From Peptococcaceae bacterium UBA6116 (GTDB taxonomy: Bacteria > Bacillota > Desulfitobacteriia > Desulfitobacteriales > Syntrophobotulaceae): a stretch of 37,822 nt of DNA. Every line of letters starts with the position of its first letter. Position 1 is the first letter of the stretch. The notes beneath the pieces were generated by a model. The model was not told the origin of the DNA. It made no database searches and saw only the letters and a list, made by a program, of their open reading frames with translations. Where the stretch lies: positions 1 through 37,822 of the forward strand of contig DIWC01000035.1 in NCBI GenBank assembly GCA_002423425.1, in the 5' to 3' direction. The translations under genes were made by a program, and so were the position numbers. This document shows positions 22,330 to 29,945 of the stretch, piece by piece.

Positions 22330-23478
22330 TTAGTTTGTACTGCGTGAAAATGATATTTTTTCTTCAAAATGTTTAGATCTTGGAGGTATTTTTACTAGAA
22401 TTTCAATAATTTTTTGCCAGGCAGGACATTCAATTTGATCGAAATATGAATTAACTCTTTTATACCAATTTATTTGCTCATTTTCATTTTCGAAGAAAGA
22501 ATCAAGCTGGTCGGATACCCGATAATTAAGATCCAAAGAATAAATAAGTTTCTTTTCCAGAAAATATTGTTTGTTAATCTCTTCCTGTCCGGGAAGAGAA
22601 GAATGGATAAAGACAGGTAGTCTTTTATACAGCGTCTCGCTTAATGTAACTCCTCCCGGCTTGGTAATTATGGCATGGGATTGATTATAGAGAGCATTCA
22701 TTGTATCCCTTGAGGATATATAGGATAATGGTTTTACATTATTTAACTTTAAAGAGAAGATTTCCTTATAGAGTTTATTATTCTTGCCGCAGAGTACGGA
22801 AAAGAAGTATTTTTTTTCTTGAGGAAGGTTCGTAATAAGGTTTTCAATATCTCCTAAGCCACCACTTCCGCCTGAAATCAAAATATTATAGGGAGGTGTT
22901 GGTTGAAAAAGATTACGAGCAGAAAAACATTCATCAATAGGAATTCCCGTTACATAAATCTTGTTGGCATTAACATTATGCGTGGCAATTAATTGGGAAC
23001 GGATCTCCTGATCAGGGACGAAGTGGTAGTCAATCCCTTCAATTCCCCATAGTTTATTAATAAAATAATCAGTATAAACATTGATAACTGGAGGAGTCGA
23101 AATACCGGATGACCGTAACCGGCTAAGAAGAAATGAGGGGAATGCTTGGGTGCAAATTATTAAATCAGGCTGTTCTTCATCAATTAGGAATTTCATTTTA
23201 TCAAGAAATTTAAATTCAAACCAATTAAAATGTTTAGAAGCTTTTGAAGGGTAAACAAAATAGCGGTAGAGAAAATCGAAAGTTAGAGGCGAATGATCGA
23301 TCCAAGTCAGGTATGTTAAGCGAAAAGCTTTTTCCAAATGTTTATCTGCATAGCTGAAAAAATCAATTTTACTGCAGCTAATATTTACAACTCTCTGCTC
23401 TAGGGAGCGAATCAAAGCATCAGCCACAGTGTGATGACCTGTTTTCATTTGAAGAAATGGTAGAAATAATATCTTCAT
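22330..23478 (-). CDS. MGDG synthase/UgtP-like glycosyltransferase (GT28)
   Basis: A cytoplasmic-face glycosyltransferase of the monogalactosyldiacylglycerol synthase type (382 aa). The N-terminal acceptor domain contains FLPFLQMKTGHHTVADAL, matching the GHxxAAxAL helix of this family, and PDLIICTQAFPSFLLSRL. The C-terminal nucleotide-sugar domain has NILISGGSGGLGDIENLI, the FFSVLCGKN strand and AIITKPGGVTLSETLYKRLP, the diagnostic PGG-x-x-x-E loop. Start: ATG 23478 follows AAGGGGG by 10 nt; a further in-frame start at 23529 lacks a site. B. subtilis YkoN, also near ykoP, seems a similar partner. Product may be a glycolipid or a glycan precursor that the neighbouring deacetylase modifies. Substrate not determined. 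Confidence 0.78.
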   Translation of the reverse strand: MKILFLPFLQMKTGHHTVADALIRSLEQRVVNISCSKIDFFSYADKHLEKAFRLTYLTWIDHSPLTFDFLYRYFVYPSKASKHFNWFEFKFLDKMKFLIDEEQPDLIICTQAFPSFLLSRLRSSGISTPPVINVYTDYFINKLWGIEGIDYHFVPDQEIRSQLIATHNVNANKIYVTGIPIDECFSARNLFQPTPPYNILISGGSGGLGDIENLITNLPQEKKYFFSVLCGKNNKLYKEIFSLKLNNVKPLSYISSRDTMNALYNQSHAIITKPGGVTLSETLYKRLPVFIHSSLPGQEEINKQYFLEKKLIYSLDLNYRVSDQLDSFFENENEQINWYKRVNSYFDQIECPAWQKIIEILVKIPPRSKHFEEKISFSRSTN

Positions 23479-23615
23479 TAATGATTTTCCCCCTTTCGGA
23501 AATACTTTACAAGCTAAAACTAATTTCAAAAAAAATATTTTAACTTATATTAATTATTTATGTTTATAGCCTGCTTTAATTCCTAGTTTTTCCATAATAT
23601 TAATATATATTCTAA

Positions 23616-23677
23616 AACAAGTGTAATTAACAAACAAGTGTAATTAACAAACAAGTGTAATTAATAAACAGGTAATT
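23616..23677. repeat. 17-bp tandem direct repeat, 3 copies plus a partial
   Basis: Unit AACAAGTGTAATTAACA at 23616-23632 and 23633-23649 (identical), 23650-23666 (one change, C to T), then a degenerate partial copy AACAGGTAATT to 23677. It lies in the 328-bp space between the divergent glycosyltransferase and hypothetical genes, in very AT-rich DNA. The unit has no spacers, so this is not CRISPR. It may be an iteron-like protein-binding site or a slippage product. No other feature was seen in this space. Confidence 0.85.
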
Positions 23678-23806
23678 GGTCTTCATAAGGCTGTTACTAC
23701 TATAATATATTTTAACTATGCAAATTTACCAAATAATTTTCGGTTAGATAAAAAGTCTCTTGTAAATACTTATTCTGGTATAAACATTATTGACAGGAGA
23801 GTAATC

Positions 23807-24385
23807 ATGACAAGAAAAAAGGATAAACTAGCAAGTTATACCAGTATGATTGCCACTATTGCAACTGCCATACTGGCAATAACCGCATTGATAACGGTGT
23901 ATATCACCATCTCTGCCTGGCGGGAAGAACGGGAAGCAAATAGGCCATATTTTACTTTTAAAGAATCGCCGCAGGTTGTCAATAATGAATCTCCGGAATT
24001 TGAAATAAAATTTAACAATGTAGGGGAACACCCTGCTGTAAACCTGTGGAGTAAATCAGTTGTTTTTAATTCAGACTTAAAGTCCAAACCTATTGCTGTC
24101 GATGAGTATGCCTTAGTAAATGATATTCCCAAAAATGCATCCGCAACTCTGCTGATAGGTTTGGAGGCACTAAAGAATGAAACTAGTGCAGGGACTGTAT
24201 CTCCCTATTTTATTGTCATAGTTTTACGGTATGAAGACCCAATTATTGATGAAAAGTTTGAACAGACACTTTATATAAAATGGAATGGCATGAAAAAAGG
24301 AGAGACGCTAAATACTACTCATGCTGAAGAGGAAGAGAAACAAAAAATTATTAATTATTTTAAACAAAATAATATTAGTTTGTAA
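23807..24385 (+). CDS. Hypothetical membrane-anchored protein
   Basis: Not recognised. The 192-residue product has a basic start (MTRKKDKLASYTS), one clear transmembrane helix (MIATIATAILAITALITVYITISAW) and then a soluble domain with alternating hydrophobic and polar residues suggestive of beta structure (EFEIKFNNVGEHPAVNLWSKSVVF, YFIVIVLRYEDPI). It ends in a charged helix. This plan, a single helix followed by an Ig-like domain with FKNxGxxPA, is common among short bacterial hypotheticals found near signalling or phage genes. ATG with AGGAGAG at 6-7 nt. It stands alone between the minus-strand glycan genes and glnS. Confidence 0.7.
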   Translation: MTRKKDKLASYTSMIATIATAILAITALITVYITISAWREEREANRPYFTFKESPQVVNNESPEFEIKFNNVGEHPAVNLWSKSVVFNSDLKSKPIAVDEYALVNDIPKNASATLLIGLEALKNETSAGTVSPYFIVIVLRYEDPIIDEKFEQTLYIKWNGMKKGETLNTTHAEEEEKQKIINYFKQNNISL

Positions 24386-24524
24386 TTACAAAAGATAGGC
24401 AGAGCAGGAATGGCTTCTAAGATGTCGAATATGGTTACGTTAAAAATCTGGTAATACCTTATCGAAAGGAACAGGATGATTGAGTTTACCAATTGCAGCC
24501 CTTGAATATCTTCTTCATAAGGGT

Positions 24525-24552
24525 TTGCTATTTTTACCAAATCCACTATACT
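24525..24552 (+). promoter_or_regulatory. Possible sigma-A promoter of glnS
   Basis: TTGCTA (24525-24530), 16 bp, TATACT (24547-24552), about 50 bp before the glnS start. A partially overlapping TATAAT follows at 24555. The match is moderate and the region AT-rich. The 215 bp before glnS otherwise hold only a weak CCCTT/AAGGG hairpin. Confidence 0.35.
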
Positions 24553-24600
24553 AATATAATGGGTACTACAAAATATTACATACTTTAGGGGGTAACGAAA

Positions 24601-26292
24601 ATAGATACTTCGTTTTCCACTTCGAATTTTATTCACAATATTATTCGTGATGATTTAAAAATAAATAAAAACAGCGGCAGAGTACATACCCGGTTTCCTC
24701 CTGAACCGAATGGCTATCTCCATATCGGACATGCCAAATCTATTTGTCTAAATTTTGGGTCTGCCGGGGAATTTCACGGTTTATGCAACTTACGGTTTGA
24801 TGATACCAATCCAAGTAAAGAAGAAACGGAATTTGTGGAATCAATTAAAGAGGATGTCCGTTGGCTTGGTTTTTCCTGGGGAGATAGATTATTTTATGCT
24901 TCCGATTATTTTGAACAGCTCTATGAGTTTGCGGTACAGCTGATTAAGCAAGGGAAGGCTTATGTCTGTGATTTGACGGCCGAAGAGATGAGAGAGTATC
25001 GTGGAACGCTGACGCAACCTGGGAAAGAGAGTCCTTGCCGGCAACGTTCGGTTGAAGAAAATCTTGAACTGTTCACAAGGATGAAGAGGGGAGAATTCCC
25101 GGACGGGGCAAAAGTATTAAGGGCTAAGATAGATATGGCTTCTCCCAATCTGAATATGCGCGATCCCGTATTATATAGGATTATGCATGAAAACCATCAC
25201 CGGACAGGGGATAAATGGCATATTTATCCGATGTACGATTACGCACATCCTTTATCCGATGCTATCGAAAAAATTACGCATTCGATCTGCACCTTAGAAT
25301 TTGAAGACCATCGTCCGTTATACGATTGGTGCGTCGATAACTTAATAAATGGAGACAAACCCAGGCAATATGAATTTGCCCGCTTGAATCTGACAAACAC
25401 CGTTACAAGTAAAAGGAAATTGCGCCGTTTAGTTGAAGAGGGCCATGTTCAGAGTTGGGATGATCCTAGGATGCCGACCATTGCCGGTATTCGCCGCAGA
25501 GGGTACACCCCGCAGGCAATCAGGGATTTTTGCAATCGGATTGGCGTCGCCAAAGCTAACAGTGTTGTCGATGTGGCGCTGCTTGAACACTGCTTAAGAG
25601 AAGATTTAAATACTAAGGCTTCCAGAGTAATGGCTGTTCTGGATCCGGTGAAGGTAGTTCTGCTTAATTATCCTGAAGGACAAGAGGAAAAGTTAGAGGC
25701 GGAGAATAACCCGGAAAACCCGGACGCCGGCAATAGAATACTTTCGTTCGGCCGCAATATTTATATTGAACGGGAAGACTTTATGGAAAATCCTTCAAAA
25801 AAATATTTTAGGCTTTCACCCGGCAGCGAGGTAAGATTAAAATATGCTTATATCATCAAATGCGAAGAAGTAATAAAAGATCAAAACGGTGAAATTATGG
25901 AAATTCATTGCACTTACGATCCCGATACCAAGAGCGGGGGCCCAGCTTCAGCGAGAAAAGTGAAGGGTACATTGCATTGGATTTCCGACACTGAGGCCGT
26001 TGATGCGGAGATCCGTCTTTATGATTATTTATATAGAGACGATCAGCCTCAAGAAGAGGAAAATGAAAATAGCGATGATTTTCTTAGGAAATTAAATCCT
26101 GAATCGTTAATAATTCTTAAAGGTTGTAAGGTTGAGCCTTGTTTAACACAAGCTCTGCCAGGGGATAAATTTCAATTTCTCCGCCAAGGTTATTTCTGTG
26201 CCGATATTAAGGATCATTCCTTGGATTGTTTGGTGTTTAACAGAATAGTCGGGCTAAGGGATAGTTGGGCTAAAGCAAATAAGCAACAATAA
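24601..26292 (+). CDS. glnS: Glutaminyl-tRNA synthetase, apparent ATA start codon
   Basis: Charges tRNA-Gln directly. From 24601 the frame reads DTSFSTSNFIHNIIRDDL after the first codon, then HTRFPPEPNGYLHIGHAKS (HIGH motif), LRFDDTNP, and later TVTSKRKLRRLVEEG (KMSKS equivalent), with the two C-terminal beta-barrel anticodon domains; 563 aa against 554 in E. coli. Between the in-frame TAG at 24586 and the HIGH motif there is no ATG, GTG or TTG. The codon ATA at 24601 sits 8 nt after AGGGGG and aligns with the expected initiator. The first ordinary start (GTG 24835) would delete the HIGH motif. So the gene either starts at AUA, or its ATG has mutated, or the base was misread. Many Firmicutes lack GlnS and use the GatCAB route, so acquisition by transfer is plausible. 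Confidence 0.92.
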   Translation: MDTSFSTSNFIHNIIRDDLKINKNSGRVHTRFPPEPNGYLHIGHAKSICLNFGSAGEFHGLCNLRFDDTNPSKEETEFVESIKEDVRWLGFSWGDRLFYASDYFEQLYEFAVQLIKQGKAYVCDLTAEEMREYRGTLTQPGKESPCRQRSVEENLELFTRMKRGEFPDGAKVLRAKIDMASPNLNMRDPVLYRIMHENHHRTGDKWHIYPMYDYAHPLSDAIEKITHSICTLEFEDHRPLYDWCVDNLINGDKPRQYEFARLNLTNTVTSKRKLRRLVEEGHVQSWDDPRMPTIAGIRRRGYTPQAIRDFCNRIGVAKANSVVDVALLEHCLREDLNTKASRVMAVLDPVKVVLLNYPEGQEEKLEAENNPENPDAGNRILSFGRNIYIEREDFMENPSKKYFRLSPGSEVRLKYAYIIKCEEVIKDQNGEIMEIHCTYDPDTKSGGPASARKVKGTLHWISDTEAVDAEIRLYDYLYRDDQPQEEENENSDDFLRKLNPESLIILKGCKVEPCLTQALPGDKFQFLRQGYFCADIKDHSLDCLVFNRIVGLRDSWAKANKQQ

Positions 26293-26323
26293 AACAAACG
26301 CAAAGCATAAATGAATTACAAAT

Positions 26324-26353
26324 AAGAAGCATTCCGATAAAGGAATGCCTCTT
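26324..26353 (-). terminator. Terminator between glnS and the SASP gene
   Basis: GCATTCC/GGAATGC (26329-26335 with 26342-26348) plus AAGA/TCTT outside one mismatch, 6-nt loop. Read on the minus strand it is followed by TTCTTATTTG, so it best terminates the SASP transcript; on the plus strand it may also stop glnS messages. Confidence 0.6.
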
Positions 26354-26381
26354 GACTGCTAATAACTAATGTTATATATTG

Positions 26382-26549
26382 TTAGATTTTCTGACCGTTT
26401 TTCAGCTGCTGCTCAGCAAACTGAATCATACGCTTAGTCATGTAACCGCCAACGGTACCATTTTCACGGGAAGTACGGTCTCCACCAAGGGTGGCCCCAA
26501 TTTCATTAGCAATTTCATATTTCAGTTTGTCTAAACCTTTACCTGCCAT
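26382..26549 (-). CDS. Small acid-soluble spore protein, alpha/beta type
   Basis: A 55-residue DNA-binding protein that coats and protects forespore DNA. The sequence MAGKGLDKLKYEIANEIG, then GGDRTSRENGTVGGYMTKRMIQFAEQQL, carries both family signatures: K-x-E-I-A-x-E and the glycine-rich G-x-V-G-G-x-M-T-K-R-(M/L)-(I/V). The GPR protease site usually reads E-(I/L/F)-A-x-E, here EIANE, cleaved at germination to release amino acids. ATG 26549 follows GGAGG with 8 nt spacing. A terminator lies just downstream. Upstream on the minus strand TTGACA, 17 bp, TTAAAT resembles a sigma-A promoter, while a convincing sigma-G site was not found. It is monocistronic. Confidence 0.93.
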   Translation of the reverse strand: MAGKGLDKLKYEIANEIGATLGGDRTSRENGTVGGYMTKRMIQFAEQQLKNGQKI

Positions 26550-26652
26550 GTCATTTTCCTCCTTAAAATAAAATTGTTTATTTAAGAGTCGTTCATATTA
26601 TTTGTCAATATTGTTTTCTTACTCAAGGTAATTGTTTGTTGTTATTTATTAA

Positions 26653-26946
26653 ATAACCAGAAATGGAATAAATAGTTTAGTAGCGAGAGCCGGTGAACAT
26701 GGAAGAGGATTTGCAGTAGTTGTGCAAGAAGTACAAAAGCTTGCCGATCAATCAGGAATTGTCGTAAAATCTACAGTGCTTGATGAAAATACAATGCTTA
26801 GTTTGATCAAAAATATCTCTGAAGTATCTTCAGAACTTGAATTCAAGATGAACGAAGTAAGTAAAGCCATCACCGAAAGTCTCAGATCGAGTGAACAAAT
26901 TACGGCAACAGGACAAAATATCCTGGCTGCTGTTGAAAGCATTTAG
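26653..26946 (+). pseudogene. Truncated methyl-accepting chemotaxis protein fragment
   Basis: The frame from 26653 to TAG 26944 translates to NSLVARAGEHGRGFAVVVQEVQKLADQS, matching the highly conserved hairpin tip of chemoreceptors (A-R-A-G-E-x-G-x-G-F-A-V-V-A-x-E-V-R-x-L-A). About 60 helical residues follow and end abruptly. No sensor, membrane or HAMP part precedes it: a TAA lies immediately upstream. Possible internal starts have no good ribosome site. The remnant is followed by an intact terminator at 26974, so only the middle and end of the old gene survive. Confidence 0.75.
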
Positions 26947-26973
26947 AAAGCCTAGACTATATTCATATATATT

Positions 26974-27011
26974 AATAGTCCCACCTTATTAGAGGTAGGA
27001 CTATTTTTTTT
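26974..27011 (+). terminator. Strong rho-independent terminator
   Basis: AATAGTCC(C)ACCT (26974-26986) pairs with AGGT(A)GGACTATT (26993-27005), interrupted by one mismatch, and runs into eight T (27004-27011). It would have ended the former chemoreceptor gene. Confidence 0.8.
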
Positions 27012-27058
27012 AAGGAGAAACCTTGAAAGGGCTCCGACGCTGTACTGAAACTATGCCT

Positions 27059-27397
27059 TTAAATTGCACTTTCTCCAGATTCGCCGGTTCTGATTCTTAC
27101 TGAGTTTAATACATCATAAACAAATATTTTGCCATCGCCTATTTCCCCGGTTCGGGCATTCTTAATAATGATGTCGATTACACCGTCTAGTAGATTATCC
27201 GGTATTACTACTTCGATTTTGACTTTTGGCAAAAGGTTTACTTTATAGGTATTGCCGCGGTAAACTTCAGTTTTTCCTTTTTGCAAGCCACAACCAATAA
27301 CATTAGTAACCGTCATTCCTTTAACCCCAAAATTGCCGAGTGCTTCTTTCACCTCTTCTAGTTTGGCATTCCTAATGACACAGTCTACTTTTTTCAT
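27059..27397 (-). CDS. glnB: P-II family nitrogen regulatory protein
   Basis: A trimeric sensor of 2-oxoglutarate, ATP/ADP and nitrogen state. The 112 residues include the N-terminal MKKVDCVIRNAKLEEVKEAL, the T-loop KGKTEVYRGNTYKVNLLPKVKIEVVI with the loop tyrosine in RGNTY (equivalent to uridylylated Tyr51), and the B-loop ARTGEIGDGKIFV that binds nucleotide. It is alone: no amtB, glnA, nif or uridylyltransferase gene is in the window, so its target is unknown. Start ATG 27397 with GAGGTG 6 nt upstream. The 213 bp in front of it hold a near-perfect palindrome (27471-27498). Confidence 0.93.
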   Translation of the reverse strand: MKKVDCVIRNAKLEEVKEALGNFGVKGMTVTNVIGCGLQKGKTEVYRGNTYKVNLLPKVKIEVVIPDNLLDGVIDIIIKNARTGEIGDGKIFVYDVLNSVRIRTGESGESAI

Positions 27398-27470
27398 TTT
27401 CTACACCTCTTTTTTATTAAAATTGATTTTGTGCTAAAATATTTGCTAGACAGGTAAAAAGGCAATAGAA

Positions 27471-27498
27471 AAGTCCCCGAACTTAAGTTCGAGGACTT
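27471..27498. repeat. 28-bp palindrome between glnB and the CPBP gene
   Basis: AAGTCC-C-CGAACTT is mirrored by AAGTTCG-A-GGACTT, a 14+14 palindrome with no loop and one mismatched pair; its centre CGAACTTAAGTTCG is perfect. A second, mutually exclusive small stem GGAC (27493-27496)/GTCC (27503-27506) is followed by TTTTC. It sits about 75 bp upstream of glnB and 113 bp upstream of the CPBP gene. It could be a regulator site or part of a transcript fold with a terminator-like alternative. Confidence 0.65.
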
Positions 27499-27610
27499 CG
27501 TTGTCCTTTTCTTATACCACTAAATATATAGTAACAAAAAAAATCAAGAATGCAAGAAACTTAATAAAAGAATTCTGTATTCAGTTCAAAAAAGAGGAAG
27601 AGGAGCAAAA

Positions 27611-28177
27611 ATGCTAAATATATCTAAAAAATTACTGTTATTGAATATAGTTTTATCTCAAACTATTCTGGTTATCATAGCAATTATTTTATCGTTTTTT
27701 ATAAAAGGCAATTGGCTTTTTTTCGAGCCATTCCTAAAAATAGAAATTAGATTTGATATTTTCCTAATTTCTCTGGCCGGAATTCTCTTTTTGCTTTTCT
27801 TTGAATTCTTATGTTGGAAATTTATATCTAAGGAAAATTTTTTTGATGAATTGAATCTTATTCTTATCGAAAAATTTTCCTTGGCCGAACTTTCAATAAT
27901 TTTCTTATCAGGATCTATTGTCGAGGAAATGCTGTTCCGGGGTATAATCCAACCTTTTGTTGGAATCTTGGCTGCCAATATTGTTTTTACTCTTATTCAC
28001 TTTAGATATTTCTCTAAAAAGTACATGTTGTTAGAGGTCTTTGTCATAGGTATCGTTCTTGGAATTATTTATAAGCTTACGTTAATGCTTTATGTCCCTA
28101 TTTTATGTCATTTTATTGTCAATCTTATTACCGCTATGCTGGTTAAAAAGGGATATTTAAATATTAAGGCTCAGTAA
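27611..28177 (+). CDS. CPBP family intramembrane metalloprotease
   Basis: A polytopic membrane protein of the CAAX-protease/bacteriocin-processing (Abi) family (188 aa). The three zinc and catalytic motifs are seen: EEMLFRG (motif 1, EExxxR, about residue 104), FTLIHF (motif 2, FxxxH) and HFIVNLI (motif 4, HxxxN). Helices include LLLLNIVLSQTILVIIAIILSFFI and IFLISLAGILFLLFFEFLCWKFI. Members cleave prenylated or membrane-embedded peptides or give bacteriocin immunity; the substrate cannot be read here. ATG 27611 with GAGGAG upstream. The chromate transporter genes start about 70 bp downstream on the same strand and may be cotranscribed. Confidence 0.85.
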   Translation: MLNISKKLLLLNIVLSQTILVIIAIILSFFIKGNWLFFEPFLKIEIRFDIFLISLAGILFLLFFEFLCWKFISKENFFDELNLILIEKFSLAELSIIFLSGSIVEEMLFRGIIQPFVGILAANIVFTLIHFRYFSKKYMLLEVFVIGIVLGIIYKLTLMLYVPILCHFIVNLITAMLVKKGYLNIKAQ

Positions 28178-28248
28178 TTCTTCTCATGAAGCTATTTGAT
28201 ATAATAATCATATTAGCAAAATTGACTGATTGGCAAGAAGGTGAAAAA

Positions 28249-28788
28249 ATGCTGACCGATCTATGGAACTTATTTATGGCTTTTTTTCGAGCAAGTAACT
28301 TAGGTTTTGGTGGCGGGCCCGCGATAATTCCACTAATCCAAGCTGAAGCGGTTAATCGATATCATTGGCTGACAAATTCTCAGTTTGCAGATGCAATAGC
28401 GGTTACGAATGCCCTCCCCGGTCCGATTGGAACCAAAATTGCCAGTTATATAGGCTATCAGGTTGCTTCCTGGCCAGGAGCTGTCGTGGCCTTAACGGCA
28501 ACGATTCTGCCAACGGTACTCATTTTAATTTTTTTAGGAAGCTTACTTTCTAAATACGCTAATTCCAAGGCATTACAAGCAATATTAAAAGGAGTAAAGC
28601 CTATAGTAACGGCTCTTCTTATAGTGGTTGCCTATGATATGGCTGCCGATGCTTTCCGTATCCAAGCTCCGGTTGATTATTTAACCTTTGTGATTGCAGT
28701 GGGGGCTGCCGCGGCCTTATTTTTCTTTAAAGTCCATCCGGCGATACTTATAGTCTTATCGTTGATTATCGGCTACTTTGCTTTTTAA
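28249..28788 (+). CDS. chrA: Short-chain chromate transporter, first subunit
   Basis: One half of a CHR-family transporter (179 aa, one CHR domain). The family signature is FFRASNLGFGGGPAIIPLIQAE, with the downstream ADAIAVTNALPGPIGTKIASYIGYQVASWPGAVVALTATILPT segment that contains the conserved N-x-LPGP. About five to six membrane helices. Start ATG 28249 is chosen over ATG 28186 because AAGGTG lies 6 nt upstream and the CHR domain begins at once. In the short-chain class two homologous proteins with opposite membrane topology form one transporter; the second follows after 21 bp. Chromate or sulfate is the expected substrate from family knowledge, though in anaerobes the true substrate is uncertain. 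Confidence 0.85.
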   Translation: MLTDLWNLFMAFFRASNLGFGGGPAIIPLIQAEAVNRYHWLTNSQFADAIAVTNALPGPIGTKIASYIGYQVASWPGAVVALTATILPTVLILIFLGSLLSKYANSKALQAILKGVKPIVTALLIVVAYDMAADAFRIQAPVDYLTFVIAVGAAAALFFFKVHPAILIVLSLIIGYFAF

Positions 28789-28809
28789 TATCAAGGAAAT
28801 GGTGATTAG

Positions 28810-29337
28810 ATGAAGATTATTTGGAATTTATTTGCAGCCTTTTTCCGGGCGAGTAATTTTAGTTTTGGCGGGGGACCTGCTGCCCTGCCAATGGTTCAGG
28901 TTGAAGTTGTAAAAAAATACAAATGGCTGACAAATGATGAGTTTTCTGATGTTGTGGCTATTGCGAATTCTCTTCCGGCACCGATCTTAACAAAATTAGC
29001 GGGAATGATCGGCTTTCGGGTCAATGGCTGGACAGGTGCTTTAGCCGCAATACTGGGAGCTATTTTGCCTACTACTCTTATTGTAATTTTTTTAGGCGGT
29101 TTAATTTTTAAATATGCTGAATCACCAGCTTTAGCGGCTATGCTCAAAGGTGTGAGACCGGTAGTTGCCGTCTTATTAGCCCAGACTGCGATTGAAATGG
29201 GCAGAAGTTCTTTAAAGCAAAAAGCAACCGTGATTTTAGGCCTTGCAGCCTTAATCCTGATGCTTTTTTTGCCTTTTATCCATCCAGCATTTTTAGTTGT
29301 GGCTTCAATGATTTTAGGATATTTAATCTTTAAATAA
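28810..29337 (+). CDS. chrA: Short-chain chromate transporter, second subunit
   Basis: Paralogue of the preceding gene (175 aa), with FFRASNFSFGGGPAALPMVQVEVV, LTNDEFSDVVAIANSLPAPILTKLAGMIGFRVNGWTGALAAILGAILPT, and a final helix AFLVVASMILGYLIF. Relative to the first subunit the N-x-LPGP motif reads NSLPAP, a normal difference between the two partners in short CHR pairs. ATG 28810 has only a weak GGTGAT ribosome site, so translation may depend on coupling to the upstream gene. An AT-only weak hairpin follows the stop. The two halves together are expected to make one functional permease. Confidence 0.85.
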   Translation: MKIIWNLFAAFFRASNFSFGGGPAALPMVQVEVVKKYKWLTNDEFSDVVAIANSLPAPILTKLAGMIGFRVNGWTGALAAILGAILPTTLIVIFLGGLIFKYAESPALAAMLKGVRPVVAVLLAQTAIEMGRSSLKQKATVILGLAALILMLFLPFIHPAFLVVASMILGYLIFK

Positions 29338-29441
29338 ATTTTTTTTATTTAAGTCCTTATTAAAATCAGAACATTTGTGTTTTATACGTCTATTAAAGCA
29401 AATAATGTTTTTGAATGTCCGGCCGAAAGGAGACTCAGGAC

Positions 29442-29945
29442 GTGGACCAAGTATCATTTGAACAAATCTATGAACAGCTTTTCCCGGCAGTATACCGTTT
29501 CGCATGTATTCGGATTCCTTCATCCGAGATTGAAGACATCACTGCCGAGATTATGGCTAAAATCTGGAGGTCGATCTCCGGTTTTGAGGGCCGAAGCTCA
29601 CTTAGGTGCTGGGCACTGCGGATAGCGGCCAACTATATCGCCGATTTTTATCGAAGCAGAAAGCAAGTTGATGTTATTTGCTTAGCGGAAGATTTGCAAA
29701 ACTTGTCGGGTAGTCGTGATTATGGCGAAGATTTGGCTACAGGCTTATCTGTAAGCTGCACATTAGCACAACTAACCGAACCCCAGGTTGCTGTGATCCA
29801 ACTAAGATTAGTCGAAGGATTCAGTTCAACTGAAACAGCCTCTATTATGGGCACAACACAACAGGCTGTGGACAGCTTGTTGTATCGTGCTAAAAAAAGC
29901 TTTCGTACAATTTATACGGCTGAAGCCGCTGGAGGTGAGTGTTAA
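29442..29945 (+). CDS. ECF-type RNA polymerase sigma factor
   Basis: A 167-residue extracytoplasmic-function sigma factor. Region 2 covers FEQIYEQLFPAVYRFACIRIPSSEIEDITAEIMAKIWRSI, with the sigma2 core helix, followed by SSLRCWALRIAANYIADFYRSRK. Region 4 has LTEPQVAVIQLRLVEGFSSTETASIMGTTQQAVDSLLYRAKKSFR, a helix-turn-helix for -35 recognition. The GTG at 29442 lies 9 nt from AAAGGAG; an ATG at 29415 precedes that site. Its stop overlaps the start of the DUF4349 membrane protein, a likely anti-sigma partner. A GAAC...CGTC pair upstream hints at autoregulation, but its spacing is short. Confidence 0.88.
   Translation: MDQVSFEQIYEQLFPAVYRFACIRIPSSEIEDITAEIMAKIWRSISGFEGRSSLRCWALRIAANYIADFYRSRKQVDVICLAEDLQNLSGSRDYGEDLATGLSVSCTLAQLTEPQVAVIQLRLVEGFSSTETASIMGTTQQAVDSLLYRAKKSFRTIYTAEAAGGEC

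Noticed and set aside
23616..23677. CRISPR array
   Set aside because: 17-bp units abut with no spacers, and no cas gene is nearby.
24355..24636. 93-codon minus-strand frame before glnS
   Set aside because: No ribosome site, overlaps two gene ends, and low-complexity hydrophobic content from AT-rich DNA.
24835..26292. glnS beginning at GTG 24835
   Set aside because: It would remove 78 conserved residues including the HIGH motif, and it lacks a ribosome site.
26722..26946. Independent small gene starting at 26722
   Set aside because: The conserved chemoreceptor frame extends further upstream, and no ribosome site precedes this codon; it is part of the remnant.
29369..29392. ECF autoregulated promoter (GAAC then CGTC) before the sigma gene
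   Set aside because: AAC to CGTC spacing is 14 bp, shorter than the usual 16-17; too weak to annotate.
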